The notes beneath the pieces are model-generated. The model made no database searches. It was not told the DNA's origin and saw nothing but the letters and a program-made list of their open reading frames with translations. Shown in pieces: positions 20,362 to 28,356 of a DNA stretch of 64,000 bases. The stretch comes from Actinospica robiniae DSM 44927. Lineage in GTDB: Bacteria; Actinomycetota; Actinomycetes; Streptomycetales; Catenulisporaceae. Numbering within the stretch: the first letter of the stretch is position 1; every line of letters begins with the position of its first letter. A program made the position numbers and the translations under genes. The stretch covers positions 5,019,372 through 5,083,371 of the forward strand of contig NZ_KI632511.1 in assembly GCF_000504285.1 (NCBI RefSeq), given 5' to 3'.

Positions 20362-21126
20362 CTAGTCCACCCGGCGGCGGCGGACGGCGAGCAGCGCGGC
20401 ACAGGTGAGGCCGAACAGCGCGAACTCCGGCAGGAGGATGACGGTCGGCAGGATGGGCAGCCCGCTGAGCAGCAGCAGCCGTGACGCCAGCGGCGCGTAA
20501 GGGCTCTGCGTGTGCGGAGAGACGGTGGCCAACATGGCGACCACCCCGCAAGCCGCGGCCACCGCACCCAGCCGCACTCGCAGCAGCGGCGCGGTCAGCA
20601 CCCCGACCACGCCCGCGAGCATGGCGAAGAAGGCCTCGCTGACGGTCGGGAGGAGAAGGAAAAAGGAGGGGCTCACCGTCCCGGAGACCTCGGTGCTGTG
20701 CGCGAGCGCGAACCCGCCGAGCGCGGTGAAGAAGGCTGCGACCCGCGTCACGATCGCGAGCAGCAGCCCGAGCCCCGCCGCGACCACGATCTTGCCCAGC
20801 AGCCCGGCGCCCCGACGCGGAAGCCGGCTGTAGGTGCTGAGACCGAGCCCGAAGCGGTAGTCCTCGGTGACCAGCCCGGCCCCGAGCCAAGCGGCGGCGG
20901 CGACACCCGCGGCCGCGGGCACGATGGCCCCGAGCGAGCCGCCGGAGACCACCCAGTCCACCCGGGACTGCGGAGCTCCCCAAGTCACCGCCGCCCGCGC
21001 GGCCGGAAGCGTGACCAGCGCCGACCCGAACATGGCGAGCCCGGCGACCCCGATCGTGGAACGTCGCGTCGCGAGCCGGGTCACCTCGTACCCGATCGAG
21101 CGGCGGACGGCGCGAAGGATGATCAC
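20362..21126 (-). CDS. ABC transporter membrane subunit
   Basis: This 254-residue hydrophobic protein has about six membrane segments, ending in VRRRRVD. The topology fits ABC-2 type export permeases, but the sequence is not close to a family I can name. The GTG start at 21126 overlaps the ATPase stop (GTGA), so it is translationally coupled to the ATPase. The open frame extends to 21231 but that part lies within the ATPase gene and is rejected. Substrate unknown. Confidence 0.82.
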   Translation of the reverse strand: MIILRAVRRSIGYEVTRLATRRSTIGVAGLAMFGSALVTLPAARAAVTWGAPQSRVDWVVSGGSLGAIVPAAAGVAAAAWLGAGLVTEDYRFGLGLSTYSRLPRRGAGLLGKIVVAAGLGLLLAIVTRVAAFFTALGGFALAHSTEVSGTVSPSFFLLLPTVSEAFFAMLAGVVGVLTAPLLRVRLGAVAAACGVVAMLATVSPHTQSPYAPLASRLLLLSGLPILPTVILLPEFALFGLTCAALLAVRRRRVD

Positions 21127-22856
21127 GGCGTCGACTCCGGAGCGGAGGTGGGGACGGACGCCGGTTCGGAGGCGAGTACCGGCGCGGGCACGGACGCGGC
21201 CACATGCGCAGCTGACACACTGTCCGACCACGTCATCGTGCTGCTCGATGTAGCGAGGCCGAGGCCCGAGACGGGCGGGGTGCCGCCGACTGGCGCCTCG
21301 TCAGCGCCGGACGTCACCGCCTCCGACTCGATCACCTTCACGTTCGAAGCGGCCCTCGGCGACCCTGTCGCCGTCGTCGCTGGTGCTGTGGCCGCTGCCG
21401 TTGCTGTGGCCGGTGTCGCCATCGCCGTTGCCATCGCTGCCGCCGAAGACGAGGTCGTAGTCAGGTACGCGTACGTTTCCGCATCCCCCAGCGAAGCGAG
21501 ATCGCCCTCGATCGGCGCTCTCCCTGCCGCTGCCGCCACGCCCAGCACCGCTGTCTCCTCGCCGAACGGACTCGGGCAGTACGACAGTCCGCTGATCAGC
21601 TCTTCGCCGCGCGCCTCCGCACCCGACACGTCGCCTGGGCGCAAGATCTCGCCCTCACGGAGGTCATCGCTCACATCCAGCAGCCCCGAAGCCAACCCCG
21701 ACGCCGCGGTCACATCGAGAAGGTCTTGCTCCTGCATCGCCGTCTGACTCGACTGGATCGACTGAGTCGTCTGACTTGCCTGGCTCGGCTGGCTCGTCGC
21801 CCGCCCAGGCTCCTCCTGGCCGAACGCGCCCTCGAACGGCATGCGAACCGTGGCCGGTGCCGCATCCGGCACGCGGACGGCGGGCGGCGTCTGCACCGGG
21901 ACCACGGTCGGCGGTTTGCGGCAGGCTTCGAGCACGGCGACGACCGGGTCCTCGCCCGGCGTCCGCACGGCCAGCTCGTGCAGCGGGACGTCGTTGCGGA
22001 ACGCGAGATCGCCGATTCTGGCCCGGTCCAAGCCACGCACCTCCAGACACGCGCCGTCGAGCTGAGTCGGCTCAGCCCCCGCGGCGACAAGGATCGCGGC
22101 CAGCCGCAGCGCCTGCGGCGTCCGCACGATGACGCAGTCTCCGGCCAGCTCGCGCGCGGCCTGCCGGGTCGTACGCTGGCCGACCAGCCGGCCGTTGTCC
22201 ATCACCAGGATCCGGTCGGCGTAGCCGAGCAGCGCGTCAGTGCTCTGCCCCGTCACCAGCACACAGCGTCCCTGTGCCGCGTAGGCGCGCAGCAGCGCGG
22301 CGAGCCACGGCCTGCCCTCGGCCTCGAGTCCGCACTCGGGCTCGTCGAGCAGCAGCGCCTGCGGATCGCCGAGCAGCGCCTGGGCGATGCCGAGGCGCAT
22401 GGTCATGCCCTCGGTCAGCTCGAAGATGCGGGTGCGTGCCTGGTCGGTGAGCCCGACCACGTCCAGGACGGCCTCGATCCGCTCGCGCCGGCCACCCGGA
22501 GCAGCCTCCGGGTCGGCCGACAGCGCCAGCCGCAGATGCCCGGCGACGGTGCGGCCCGGGTGCACGGCCAGCGGATCGAGCAGCACGCCGACCGAGCGCA
22601 TCGGGTAGACGAGCGACCGGAACGGCCGACCGTCGTACAGCGTCCGACCGCCGCCGCGTTCGAGCTGCAGCATCCGCCGCAGCACCGACGTCTTCCCGGA
22701 TCCGGGCAGCCCGAGCAGCCCGGTCACCTGCCCCGGGCGTACTTGGAAGCTGACCGCCTCCAGCGCCCGGCGTCGGCGCCGACGGGTCGTGAGCTCGATC
22801 GCCTCGATCACCCAGCCATCGTCGCCGCCCGTCATCACGCAAAGGGCGGCGGACAC
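21123..22856 (-). CDS. ABC transporter ATPase with long low-complexity C-terminal extension
   Basis: Residues about 15-240 are an ABC ATPase domain, with Walker A GLPGSGKTS and Walker B ALLLDEPE. The usual LSGGQ signature reads LTEGM here, as in some DrrA/CcmA-like exporters. From about residue 320 to 577 the chain is low complexity, rich in Ala, Thr, Ser and Pro (runs such as AAAMATAMATPATATAAATAPATT). This gives 577 residues instead of the usual 230-320. The true start may be the ATG at 22835 (MTGGDDGWVIEA) rather than 22856. The permease gene overlaps the stop. No terminal frameshift is visible, so the tail is taken as genuine. Confidence 0.88.
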   Translation of the reverse strand: MSAALCVMTGGDDGWVIEAIELTTRRRRRRALEAVSFQVRPGQVTGLLGLPGSGKTSVLRRMLQLERGGGRTLYDGRPFRSLVYPMRSVGVLLDPLAVHPGRTVAGHLRLALSADPEAAPGGRRERIEAVLDVVGLTDQARTRIFELTEGMTMRLGIAQALLGDPQALLLDEPECGLEAEGRPWLAALLRAYAAQGRCVLVTGQSTDALLGYADRILVMDNGRLVGQRTTRQAARELAGDCVIVRTPQALRLAAILVAAGAEPTQLDGACLEVRGLDRARIGDLAFRNDVPLHELAVRTPGEDPVVAVLEACRKPPTVVPVQTPPAVRVPDAAPATVRMPFEGAFGQEEPGRATSQPSQASQTTQSIQSSQTAMQEQDLLDVTAASGLASGLLDVSDDLREGEILRPGDVSGAEARGEELISGLSYCPSPFGEETAVLGVAAAAGRAPIEGDLASLGDAETYAYLTTTSSSAAAMATAMATPATATAAATAPATTATGSPRAASNVKVIESEAVTSGADEAPVGGTPPVSGLGLATSSSTMTWSDSVSAAHVAASVPAPVLASEPASVPTSAPESTP

Positions 22857-23014
22857 GCCCGCACGCGCGGCGATTCACCCCGTCGGGCGCGCCCGTCTCT
22901 GAGCAGGAGTGTGGCTCAGTCGACCTGCCGCGACGGCGTATCCGAGCGGATCCGAGCGGCCGACCCCATGCCCGATGCGCACCGAGCTCCCGCCCGGAAC
23001 GTCCTTCGCCCTCG

Positions 23015-23800
23015 TCAGGTGCGCAGCGAGGAGGTCTCGGTGCTGGGCCGGAGCATCGGCGGGTTGAGCAGTGTCACGTCGCCGCGGGTGAACAGCTGCG
23101 CCGGCCTGCCGCCTTGGCGCGTCGTCGTTCCGCCCGCGGGACGCACGTATCCCGGAGTGCCGGTGACCTTGCGGTGGAAGTTGCGCGGGTCCAGCGTCAC
23201 GCCCCACACCGCCTCGTAGACGCGGCGCAGCTCCCCGACCGTGAACTCCGGCGGGCAGAAGGCCGCGGCCAGCGGCGTGTACTCGAGCTTGGCGCGGGCC
23301 CGCTCGACCCCGTCCGAGAGAATGCGGGCGTGGTCGAACGCGAAGGGCGGGTGCCCCTCGCTCCGGCTCTCCGCCCCGACCGCGGGAAACAGGTCGGGCA
23401 GCACGTCGGCCAACGGCACCCAGTGCGCGTCCGCCGCGTCGCCGCCCGCCGTCGGCGCGGGCAGGTCCGGGGCCAGCGCGAGGTAGGCGACCGAGACGAC
23501 GCGCATGCGCGGATCCCGGTCGACCGTGCCGTACGTGGCCAGCTGCTCGAGGTGCACCGGCAGATCCGCGAGCCCGGTCTCCTCGGCCAGCTCCCGCCGC
23601 GCCGCCTCGCCGAGCGACTCTCCCGGCCGCACGAAGCCGCCGGGCAGGGCCGTCAGACCCGAGTACGGCTCCTCGCCGCGCCGGATCAGCAGCGCGGACA
23701 GCCGGGACTCGCGCACGGTGAGAACCACCAGGTCCACCGTGACGGCGAACGCCGGGAACCGCGCCGGATCGTAGAGCTCGGACTCGGTCATGCCGGTCAT
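23015..23800 (-). CDS. Nudix domain plus winged-helix regulator, NrtR-like
   Basis: The 261-residue protein has an N-terminal Nudix domain and a C-terminal winged helix (FTVGELRRVYEAVWG...NFHRKVTGTPGYV). This is the architecture of NrtR, the repressor of NAD synthesis and salvage genes that senses ADP-ribose or related dinucleotides. The Nudix box G55-x5-E61-x7-R69E70-L-x-E73E74-x-G76 is complete, whereas many NrtR proteins have a degenerate one, so hydrolytic activity is possible. ATG 23800 lies 4 bases from a perfect inverted repeat. A second in-frame ATG at 23791 is possible. No NAD gene is adjacent, although the cinA/pncC-type gene lies 31 kb away. Confidence 0.88.
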   Translation of the reverse strand: MTGMTESELYDPARFPAFAVTVDLVVLTVRESRLSALLIRRGEEPYSGLTALPGGFVRPGESLGEAARRELAEETGLADLPVHLEQLATYGTVDRDPRMRVVSVAYLALAPDLPAPTAGGDAADAHWVPLADVLPDLFPAVGAESRSEGHPPFAFDHARILSDGVERARAKLEYTPLAAAFCPPEFTVGELRRVYEAVWGVTLDPRNFHRKVTGTPGYVRPAGGTTTRQGGRPAQLFTRGDVTLLNPPMLRPSTETSSLRT

Positions 23801-23804
23801 CCTA

Positions 23805-23823
23805 TATCGTCCTACTGACGATA
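23805..23823 (-). promoter_or_regulatory. Candidate autoregulatory operator of the NrtR-like gene
   Basis: TATCGTC-CTACT-GACGATA is a perfect 7-bp-arm inverted repeat with a 5-bp centre, ending 4 bases before the ATG. It is A/T-rich compared with its surroundings. The size and position fit a repressor site covering the promoter or start region. Confidence 0.6.
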
Positions 23824-24057
23824 ACTAGGCCGGCCGGATCCGCGCCAAGCACCCGAGGTTCCAGGCGGCGGCTCCACACGGCAGCCCCACGGGGCAGCTC
23901 GATGAGAGCCGCCACGCCGAACCAGCGTGCCAACCGTCCCGGTTCTCCGCTTCCGCCACTGATTTCCACGTACCAGGCTTCGAGTTCGCCCTGCGGCTCG
24001 ACTTCGCCCGTCGCTTTTCCCCTTTCGGATAGCCGGTCCCTGCTCTACATCACCCCC

Positions 24058-25707
24058 TCACCCCTTTCCGCCTTCTTCGTCCGACATCCCGGCGAGCCGC
24101 TGCGCCGTGCCGTGGGACGCGACCCGCACCAGCGCCGGGCCGACGCCGCGAGCCAGCCCCGTCTGGATCAGCACGGCCAGTGAGTAGTCGGGCACCGCGG
24201 CCAGCGCGCGCTCCAACGTCAGCGACGCCCAGGCTCCCCAGCCCAGCGCCCACGACGCCCATGCCGCCAGTGAGTAACCCGCGGCCGCCTGCTCCGCGGT
24301 GACCGCCCGGCGCGCCAGCTCCACGGAGAGCGCGACCGCCTGACCGGCCCGCTCGGTCGCGCACCAGGTCGCCAGATAGTCGCGCACGCGCACGTCGGTG
24401 ATACCGAGCAGCAGCTTCGCCGCGACCTCGTCCGCCAACTGCCAGCCCGGGCCCTCCACCTCGCCGCCGAGCCGGTCGGCCAGCTGCCACAGCGCCCGCA
24501 CCTCGGTCCAGTCGAGCGTCACGGGCTGGCTCGGGTCGATGGGTTCCGGCTCAGGCTGCTCGGAGCGCCCGTCGTGCGACAGCAGGACCCCGTTCAACGC
24601 CGGCCAGGCGGGGAAGCTGATGTCGCCTACGCGCGTGGGCGCGAGAACCGTGCCGCGGCTCGGCACCAGCACGGCGCCGGAACGGGGACTCGAGCCGGAA
24701 CTGGAGCCGGAGCCGGCACTGGAGCCGGATTCGGAGCCGGACTCGGAGTCGCGGGGGTCCCGGTCGTGCACGGCCTCGCGCTGGCGGATCACCACGGCGC
24801 CGAACGGCTTGCGCCCCTCCACCTGCGTACGGTCGGACTCCCGGATGCACTCCGCCAGCTGAGTGCGCTCCGCCATTCGGGTAGCTTCACCCGTTTGGAC
24901 GCAGTCGACGATCTGGACGCACTCCTCCGCCCGGAAGTGCACCGCCACCGGCTCTTGCTCTTCTCGCTCCCCTCCCTCCTCTCCCGCGGCTTCCGCCAGC
25001 CGCGCGCGCCTACGCTCCCGGGCACGCTCGTCGGCGAGGGCGACGCAGGCGGCGCGCGTTCGCTCGACCGTGTCGGTCGGATACGGCTGGAGGCTCGCCG
25101 CCAGGGCCGCCCGGCTCGGCAGGATGACCAGCCCCGAGTACGCGCTGAGCGCCGCCACCTCCGACGCGGCCGGGTCGATCGCGGTGCCCTCCATCGGGCA
25201 GCAGTCCGGCTTCTCGCACAGGAACGACCACCACCGCCCGCCCGCGATGAACAACGAGTCCAGCGGGCGCGGGCCGAGCTGGCGGAACTGGGCGCACAGC
25301 AGTGTGGACAGCCGCTGGTGCATCCCGGGAATGGCCGGCGCGCCGAAGCGCGGGTAGATCAGGATCAGCGACTCCACCGCCCCCTCGTCCATCATCCGCT
25401 CCGCCGCCCACCGGGCGAACCGCGACGGGTGGCGCTCGACCACGTCCAAGTCGACCCGCATGCCGTGGCACAGCGCCGCGCGTCCGCCGAGGCCGTGCGG
25501 GGTCAGACCGAGCAGGACCACGCTGTAGTCCGGCGCGAAGCCGAAGAAGTGCGGCACCGCGGCGGCGACCTCGCCGGGGCTGCTCAGCCGCACCGTCACC
25601 TGCCCGAGCTCGAGGCCCGGCGTCGCAGGCCCGGCCGCGATCTGGAACCCCTCGAACCGGTCCGCCACCACGTCCGGCAGCTCCTCGGCCAGCGTCCACT
25701 CGTTCAT
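24058..25707 (-). CDS. DUF4192 domain-containing protein
   Basis: The 549-residue protein starts with the DUF4192 domain, recognisable from SSPGEVAAAVPHFFGFAPDYSVVLLGL and GRWWSFLCEKPDCCPMEGT. This family is widespread in actinomycetes and has no known function. After about residue 235 comes a charged and Ser/Gly-rich insertion (SESGSESGSSAGSGSSSGSS), then the second DUF4192 part (ALWQLADRLGGEVEGPGWQ...) and an Ala-rich helical end. ATG 25707 is chosen because GGGAGGAGAAG lies just upstream; the frame is open to 25878 but weaker there. It diverges from mprA, with 244 bases between them. Confidence 0.85.
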   Translation of the reverse strand: MNEWTLAEELPDVVADRFEGFQIAAGPATPGLELGQVTVRLSSPGEVAAAVPHFFGFAPDYSVVLLGLTPHGLGGRAALCHGMRVDLDVVERHPSRFARWAAERMMDEGAVESLILIYPRFGAPAIPGMHQRLSTLLCAQFRQLGPRPLDSLFIAGGRWWSFLCEKPDCCPMEGTAIDPAASEVAALSAYSGLVILPSRAALAASLQPYPTDTVERTRAACVALADERARERRRARLAEAAGEEGGEREEQEPVAVHFRAEECVQIVDCVQTGEATRMAERTQLAECIRESDRTQVEGRKPFGAVVIRQREAVHDRDPRDSESGSESGSSAGSGSSSGSSPRSGAVLVPSRGTVLAPTRVGDISFPAWPALNGVLLSHDGRSEQPEPEPIDPSQPVTLDWTEVRALWQLADRLGGEVEGPGWQLADEVAAKLLLGITDVRVRDYLATWCATERAGQAVALSVELARRAVTAEQAAAGYSLAAWASWALGWGAWASLTLERALAAVPDYSLAVLIQTGLARGVGPALVRVASHGTAQRLAGMSDEEGGKG

Positions 25708-25829
25708 CGCTCTTCTCCTCCCGTTAGGGGCCCGTCGCCGCCCCGACCTCGGCGGACGTCGGCCGTCATGCGGCTTCTGACACCAAGATCCCCCGGCTTC
25801 GACCTTCTGGGGAGGGCCTGGAACAAATC

Positions 25830-25855
25830 TGTGGATAAACCCCGCCTGTGGATAA
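25830..25855. promoter_or_regulatory. Pair of perfect DnaA-box 9-mers
   Basis: TGTGGATAA occurs at 25830-25838 and again at 25847-25855, the complement of the classical DnaA box TTATCCACA. The two copies are direct repeats 17 bp apart, in the divergent region between the DUF4192 gene and mprA. In DNA of this GC content two perfect copies so close together are unlikely by chance. Whether DnaA binds here is untested. Confidence 0.5.
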
Positions 25856-25911
25856 AGGGCGTCGCTAAGAGAGAGCAATGGAAAATATGCTCATTGGTTC
25901 CCCACGGCGAG

Positions 25912-25930
25912 ATCTCAGCAGCCTCTCAGC
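25912..25930 (+). promoter_or_regulatory. MprA-type direct-repeat operator before mprA
   Basis: ATCTCAGC (25912-25919) and CTCTCAGC (25923-25930) are direct repeats with an 11-bp period, ending 21 bases before the mprA ATG. The same arrangement precedes pepD. MprA of mycobacteria binds two loosely conserved 8-bp direct repeats, so this is read as an autoregulatory MprA box. Confidence 0.75.
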
Positions 25931-25951
25931 GCGGCGGAGAAAACTGGTGGC

Positions 25952-26638
25952 ATGCGGATTCTTGTGGTGGACGACGACCAGGCGGTCCGGGACTCCTTGC
26001 GTCGCTCCCTCGCGTTCAACGGCTACGACGTGGAACTCGCCGCCGACGGCCTCGCCGCGCTCGAGTCGATCGCGCGCAACCGTCCCGACGCGGTGGTGCT
26101 GGACGTGATGATGCCGCGCCTCGACGGGCTCGAGGCCTGCCGGCGGCTGCGCTCGGCCGGTGAGGACCTGCCGATCCTCGTGCTCACCGCGCGGGACGCC
26201 GTCTCCGACCGGGTCGCCGGGCTCGACGCCGGCGCCGACGACTACCTGCCCAAGCCCTTCGCGCTCGAGGAGCTGCTGGCCCGCCTGCGGGCGCTGCTGC
26301 GGCGCACCCAGCCCGCCTACGCGGCGGACAGCGGTCAGCTCAGCTTCGCCGACCTGACCCTCGACCCGCTGGCCCGCGAGGTCACCCGGGGCGAGCGCAC
26401 GGTGCGGCTGACCCGGACCGAGTTCAACCTGCTCGAACTGCTCATGCGCCACCCCCGGCAGGTGCTGACGCGCTCTCAGATCCTCGAGGAGGTCTGGGGG
26501 TTCGACTTCCCGACCACCGCGAATTCGCTCGAAGTGTACGTGGGCTACCTGCGGCGCAAGACCGAGGCCGAGGGCGAGCCCCGCCTCATCCACACGGTGC
26601 GCGGCATCGGCTACGCCCTGCGCGAGACGGCGCCATGA
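25952..26638 (+). CDS. mprA: OmpR-family response regulator MprA
   Basis: The 228-residue protein has a receiver domain (acidic residues D7-D9, phosphorylation site D51 in VVLDVMM, K101-region KPF) and an OmpR winged helix ([29 protein letters not shown] ... YLRRKTE). The sequence and the order regulator-kinase-HtrA protease match mprA-mprB-pepD of mycobacteria and streptomycetes, a cell-envelope stress system. The ATG start lies 21 bases after two direct-repeat half-sites. The stop overlaps the kinase ATG (ATGA), so both are co-translated. Confidence 0.93.
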   Translation: MRILVVDDDQAVRDSLRRSLAFNGYDVELAADGLAALESIARNRPDAVVLDVMMPRLDGLEACRRLRSAGEDLPILVLTARDAVSDRVAGLDAGADDYLPKPFALEELLARLRALLRRTQPAYAADSGQLSFADLTLDPLAREVTRGERTVRLTRTEFNLLELLMRHPRQVLTRSQILEEVWGFDFPTTANSLEVYVGYLRRKTEAEGEPRLIHTVRGIGYALRETAP

Positions 26639-28143
26639 GCGCTTCCCCCTTCGAGGCCCCGCCCGCGGCGAAGCAGAACGCGGTGGGCCGGTGGCTCGGC
26701 CGGCGTTCCTTCCGTTCCCGGATAACCATGCTGGTGGTCGTCGCGGTCGGGCTCTCCGTGGCCCTCGGCTCGCTGATCAGCTACATCGCGATCAGCCACG
26801 CCGTGACGGCGAGCCTGGACAACGATCTGAAGCAGAAGACGGCGTTGATCAACGGCTCCGTCCTCAACGATCCCCGATACCTCACCAGCCCGAACCCCAA
26901 CGTCTCCTCCTCGTCCTCGAACACCTTGGTGCTGGCGGGCGCGCGGCTGACGATCGTGCTGAACACCGGCGCCGCCATCGTCCCGGTGACGGCGACGCTC
27001 AACGGCGACCAGTCCACGCCGAACGTGCAGCCCGTCGCCCCCTACGGCGACCCGGAAGTCCAGGTCGCTCAGCGCGCCCGGGCTTCGTCCCTGCGCACCA
27101 TCGCCTACCAGGGCGTCAACTACCGCGTCTACGCCGTGCCGGATGCGAATCCGGCCGTGGACGGCGCGGCGGTGGTGGTCGCCCTCCCGCTGACCGAGAC
27201 CGAGGCGACGCTCAGCACCGTGGCCACGATCTCGATCGTGGTCGGCCTGATCGGCATCGCCATCGCCGCGGCCGCGGGCTTCGCCATCGGCCGGGCGGCG
27301 CTGCGGCCGATCGAGCAGCTCTCCCGGGCCACCGAGTACATCGCGCACACCGGAGACCTGCGCTCACTGCCGGTCACCGGGGATGACGAGCTCGCCCAGC
27401 TCACCCGCAACTTCAACACCATGCTCGAGGCACTGGCCCGTTCGCAGGACCATCAGAAACGCCTGGTCGCGGACGCCGGGCACGAGCTGCGTACCCCGCT
27501 GACCTCCATGCGCACCAACCTCGACCTGCTCGCCCAGGTCATGGCGTCGCCGGACGACGCGCGGCTGCCGCAGGAGGAGCGCATCGCGCTGATGAACGAC
27601 GTGCGGGCGCAGATGGAGGAGCTGTCCGTGCTGATCGCGGACCTGGTGGAGCTCTCCCGAGACGAGCGGCCCTCGCACGCGGTCGAGCGGCTGGACCTGC
27701 GCGACGTGATCGAGCGTGCGTCCGAACGGGTGCAGCGCCGGGCACCGGGGCTCACCTACGACCTCCGTCTGGCCCCTTGGTACCTGGACGGCGACGCCGC
27801 TTCGCTGGAGCGGCTGGTGACGAACCTGATGGACAACGCGGCGAAGTGGTCGCCCGAGGACGGCACCGTGACGGTGACGCTCAGTGAAGGCCTGCTGCAG
27901 GTGGCCGACCAGGGGCCGGGCATCGCCGAGGCGGACCTGACGCACGTGTTCGAGCGTTTCTACCGGTCGCCCGAGGCCCGGGCCACGCCGGGATCAGGGC
28001 TCGGGCTGGCGATCGTCCGCCAGATCGCGGAGAACCACGGCGGTCGCGTGGCCGCGGCTCGCGCCCCGGGCGGCGGCGCGCTGCTCGGCGTCTGGCTGCC
28101 GGGTTCGCCGGTGTCCGGGCAACTGCCGTCGTCGGCGTCCTGA
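26635..28143 (+). CDS. mprB: Sensor histidine kinase MprB
   Basis: The 502-residue protein has a cytoplasmic start, a first membrane helix (about 32-52), an extracytoplasmic sensor of about 140 residues, and a second helix (about 196-222) followed by a HAMP domain. The kinase core has H283 in [23 protein letters not shown]-box LMDNAAKWS and G-boxes [12 protein letters not shown] and [14 protein letters not shown] 26635 overlaps the mprA stop by four bases. The stop codon TGA is itself the start of a small palindrome, and a perfect 13-bp hairpin lies about 100 bases downstream, separating mprAB from pepD. Confidence 0.93.
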   Translation: MSASPFEAPPAAKQNAVGRWLGRRSFRSRITMLVVVAVGLSVALGSLISYIAISHAVTASLDNDLKQKTALINGSVLNDPRYLTSPNPNVSSSSSNTLVLAGARLTIVLNTGAAIVPVTATLNGDQSTPNVQPVAPYGDPEVQVAQRARASSLRTIAYQGVNYRVYAVPDANPAVDGAAVVVALPLTETEATLSTVATISIVVGLIGIAIAAAAGFAIGRAALRPIEQLSRATEYIAHTGDLRSLPVTGDDELAQLTRNFNTMLEALARSQDHQKRLVADAGHELRTPLTSMRTNLDLLAQVMASPDDARLPQEERIALMNDVRAQMEELSVLIADLVELSRDERPSHAVERLDLRDVIERASERVQRRAPGLTYDLRLAPWYLDGDAASLERLVTNLMDNAAKWSPEDGTVTVTLSEGLLQVADQGPGIAEADLTHVFERFYRSPEARATPGSGLGLAIVRQIAENHGGRVAAARAPGGGALLGVWLPGSPVSGQLPSSAS

Positions 28144-28240
28144 ACCGACCCGGTTCACCGTCGAAAAACGCTCACCCGTCCGGCCTAGCTCGACCATTCA
28201 GGGCAATGCCCTGACACTCATTCGGCCGTGTCGTAACTCC

Positions 28241-28271
28241 GACGCCGGAAGCCGTCCAGGCTTCCGGCGTC
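28241..28271 (+). terminator. Perfect hairpin after mprB
   Basis: GACGCCGGAAGCC (28241-28253) and GGCTTCCGGCGTC (28259-28271) form a perfect 13-bp stem with loop GTCCA. It probably terminates mprAB transcripts so that pepD depends on its own promoter. There is no T-tract. A smaller palindrome, TCAGGGCA-A-TGCCCTGA, lies at 28198-28214. Confidence 0.7.
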
Positions 28272-28316
28272 TCAGTTCGATAACGGATTACGGATCCACA
28301 ACCAGTTCTCGCATCA

Positions 28317-28335
28317 GTCTCAGCGAAGTCTCAGC
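28317..28335 (+). promoter_or_regulatory. MprA-type direct-repeat operator before pepD
   Basis: GTCTCAGC at 28317-28324 is repeated exactly at 28328-28335 (11-bp period), ending 21 bases before the pepD ATG. A further half-site, GTCTCAGT, lies at 28269-28276. Spacing to the start codon is identical to that at mprA. Confidence 0.8.
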
Positions 28336-28356
28336 AGACGAGCCGAAAGTACAGCC

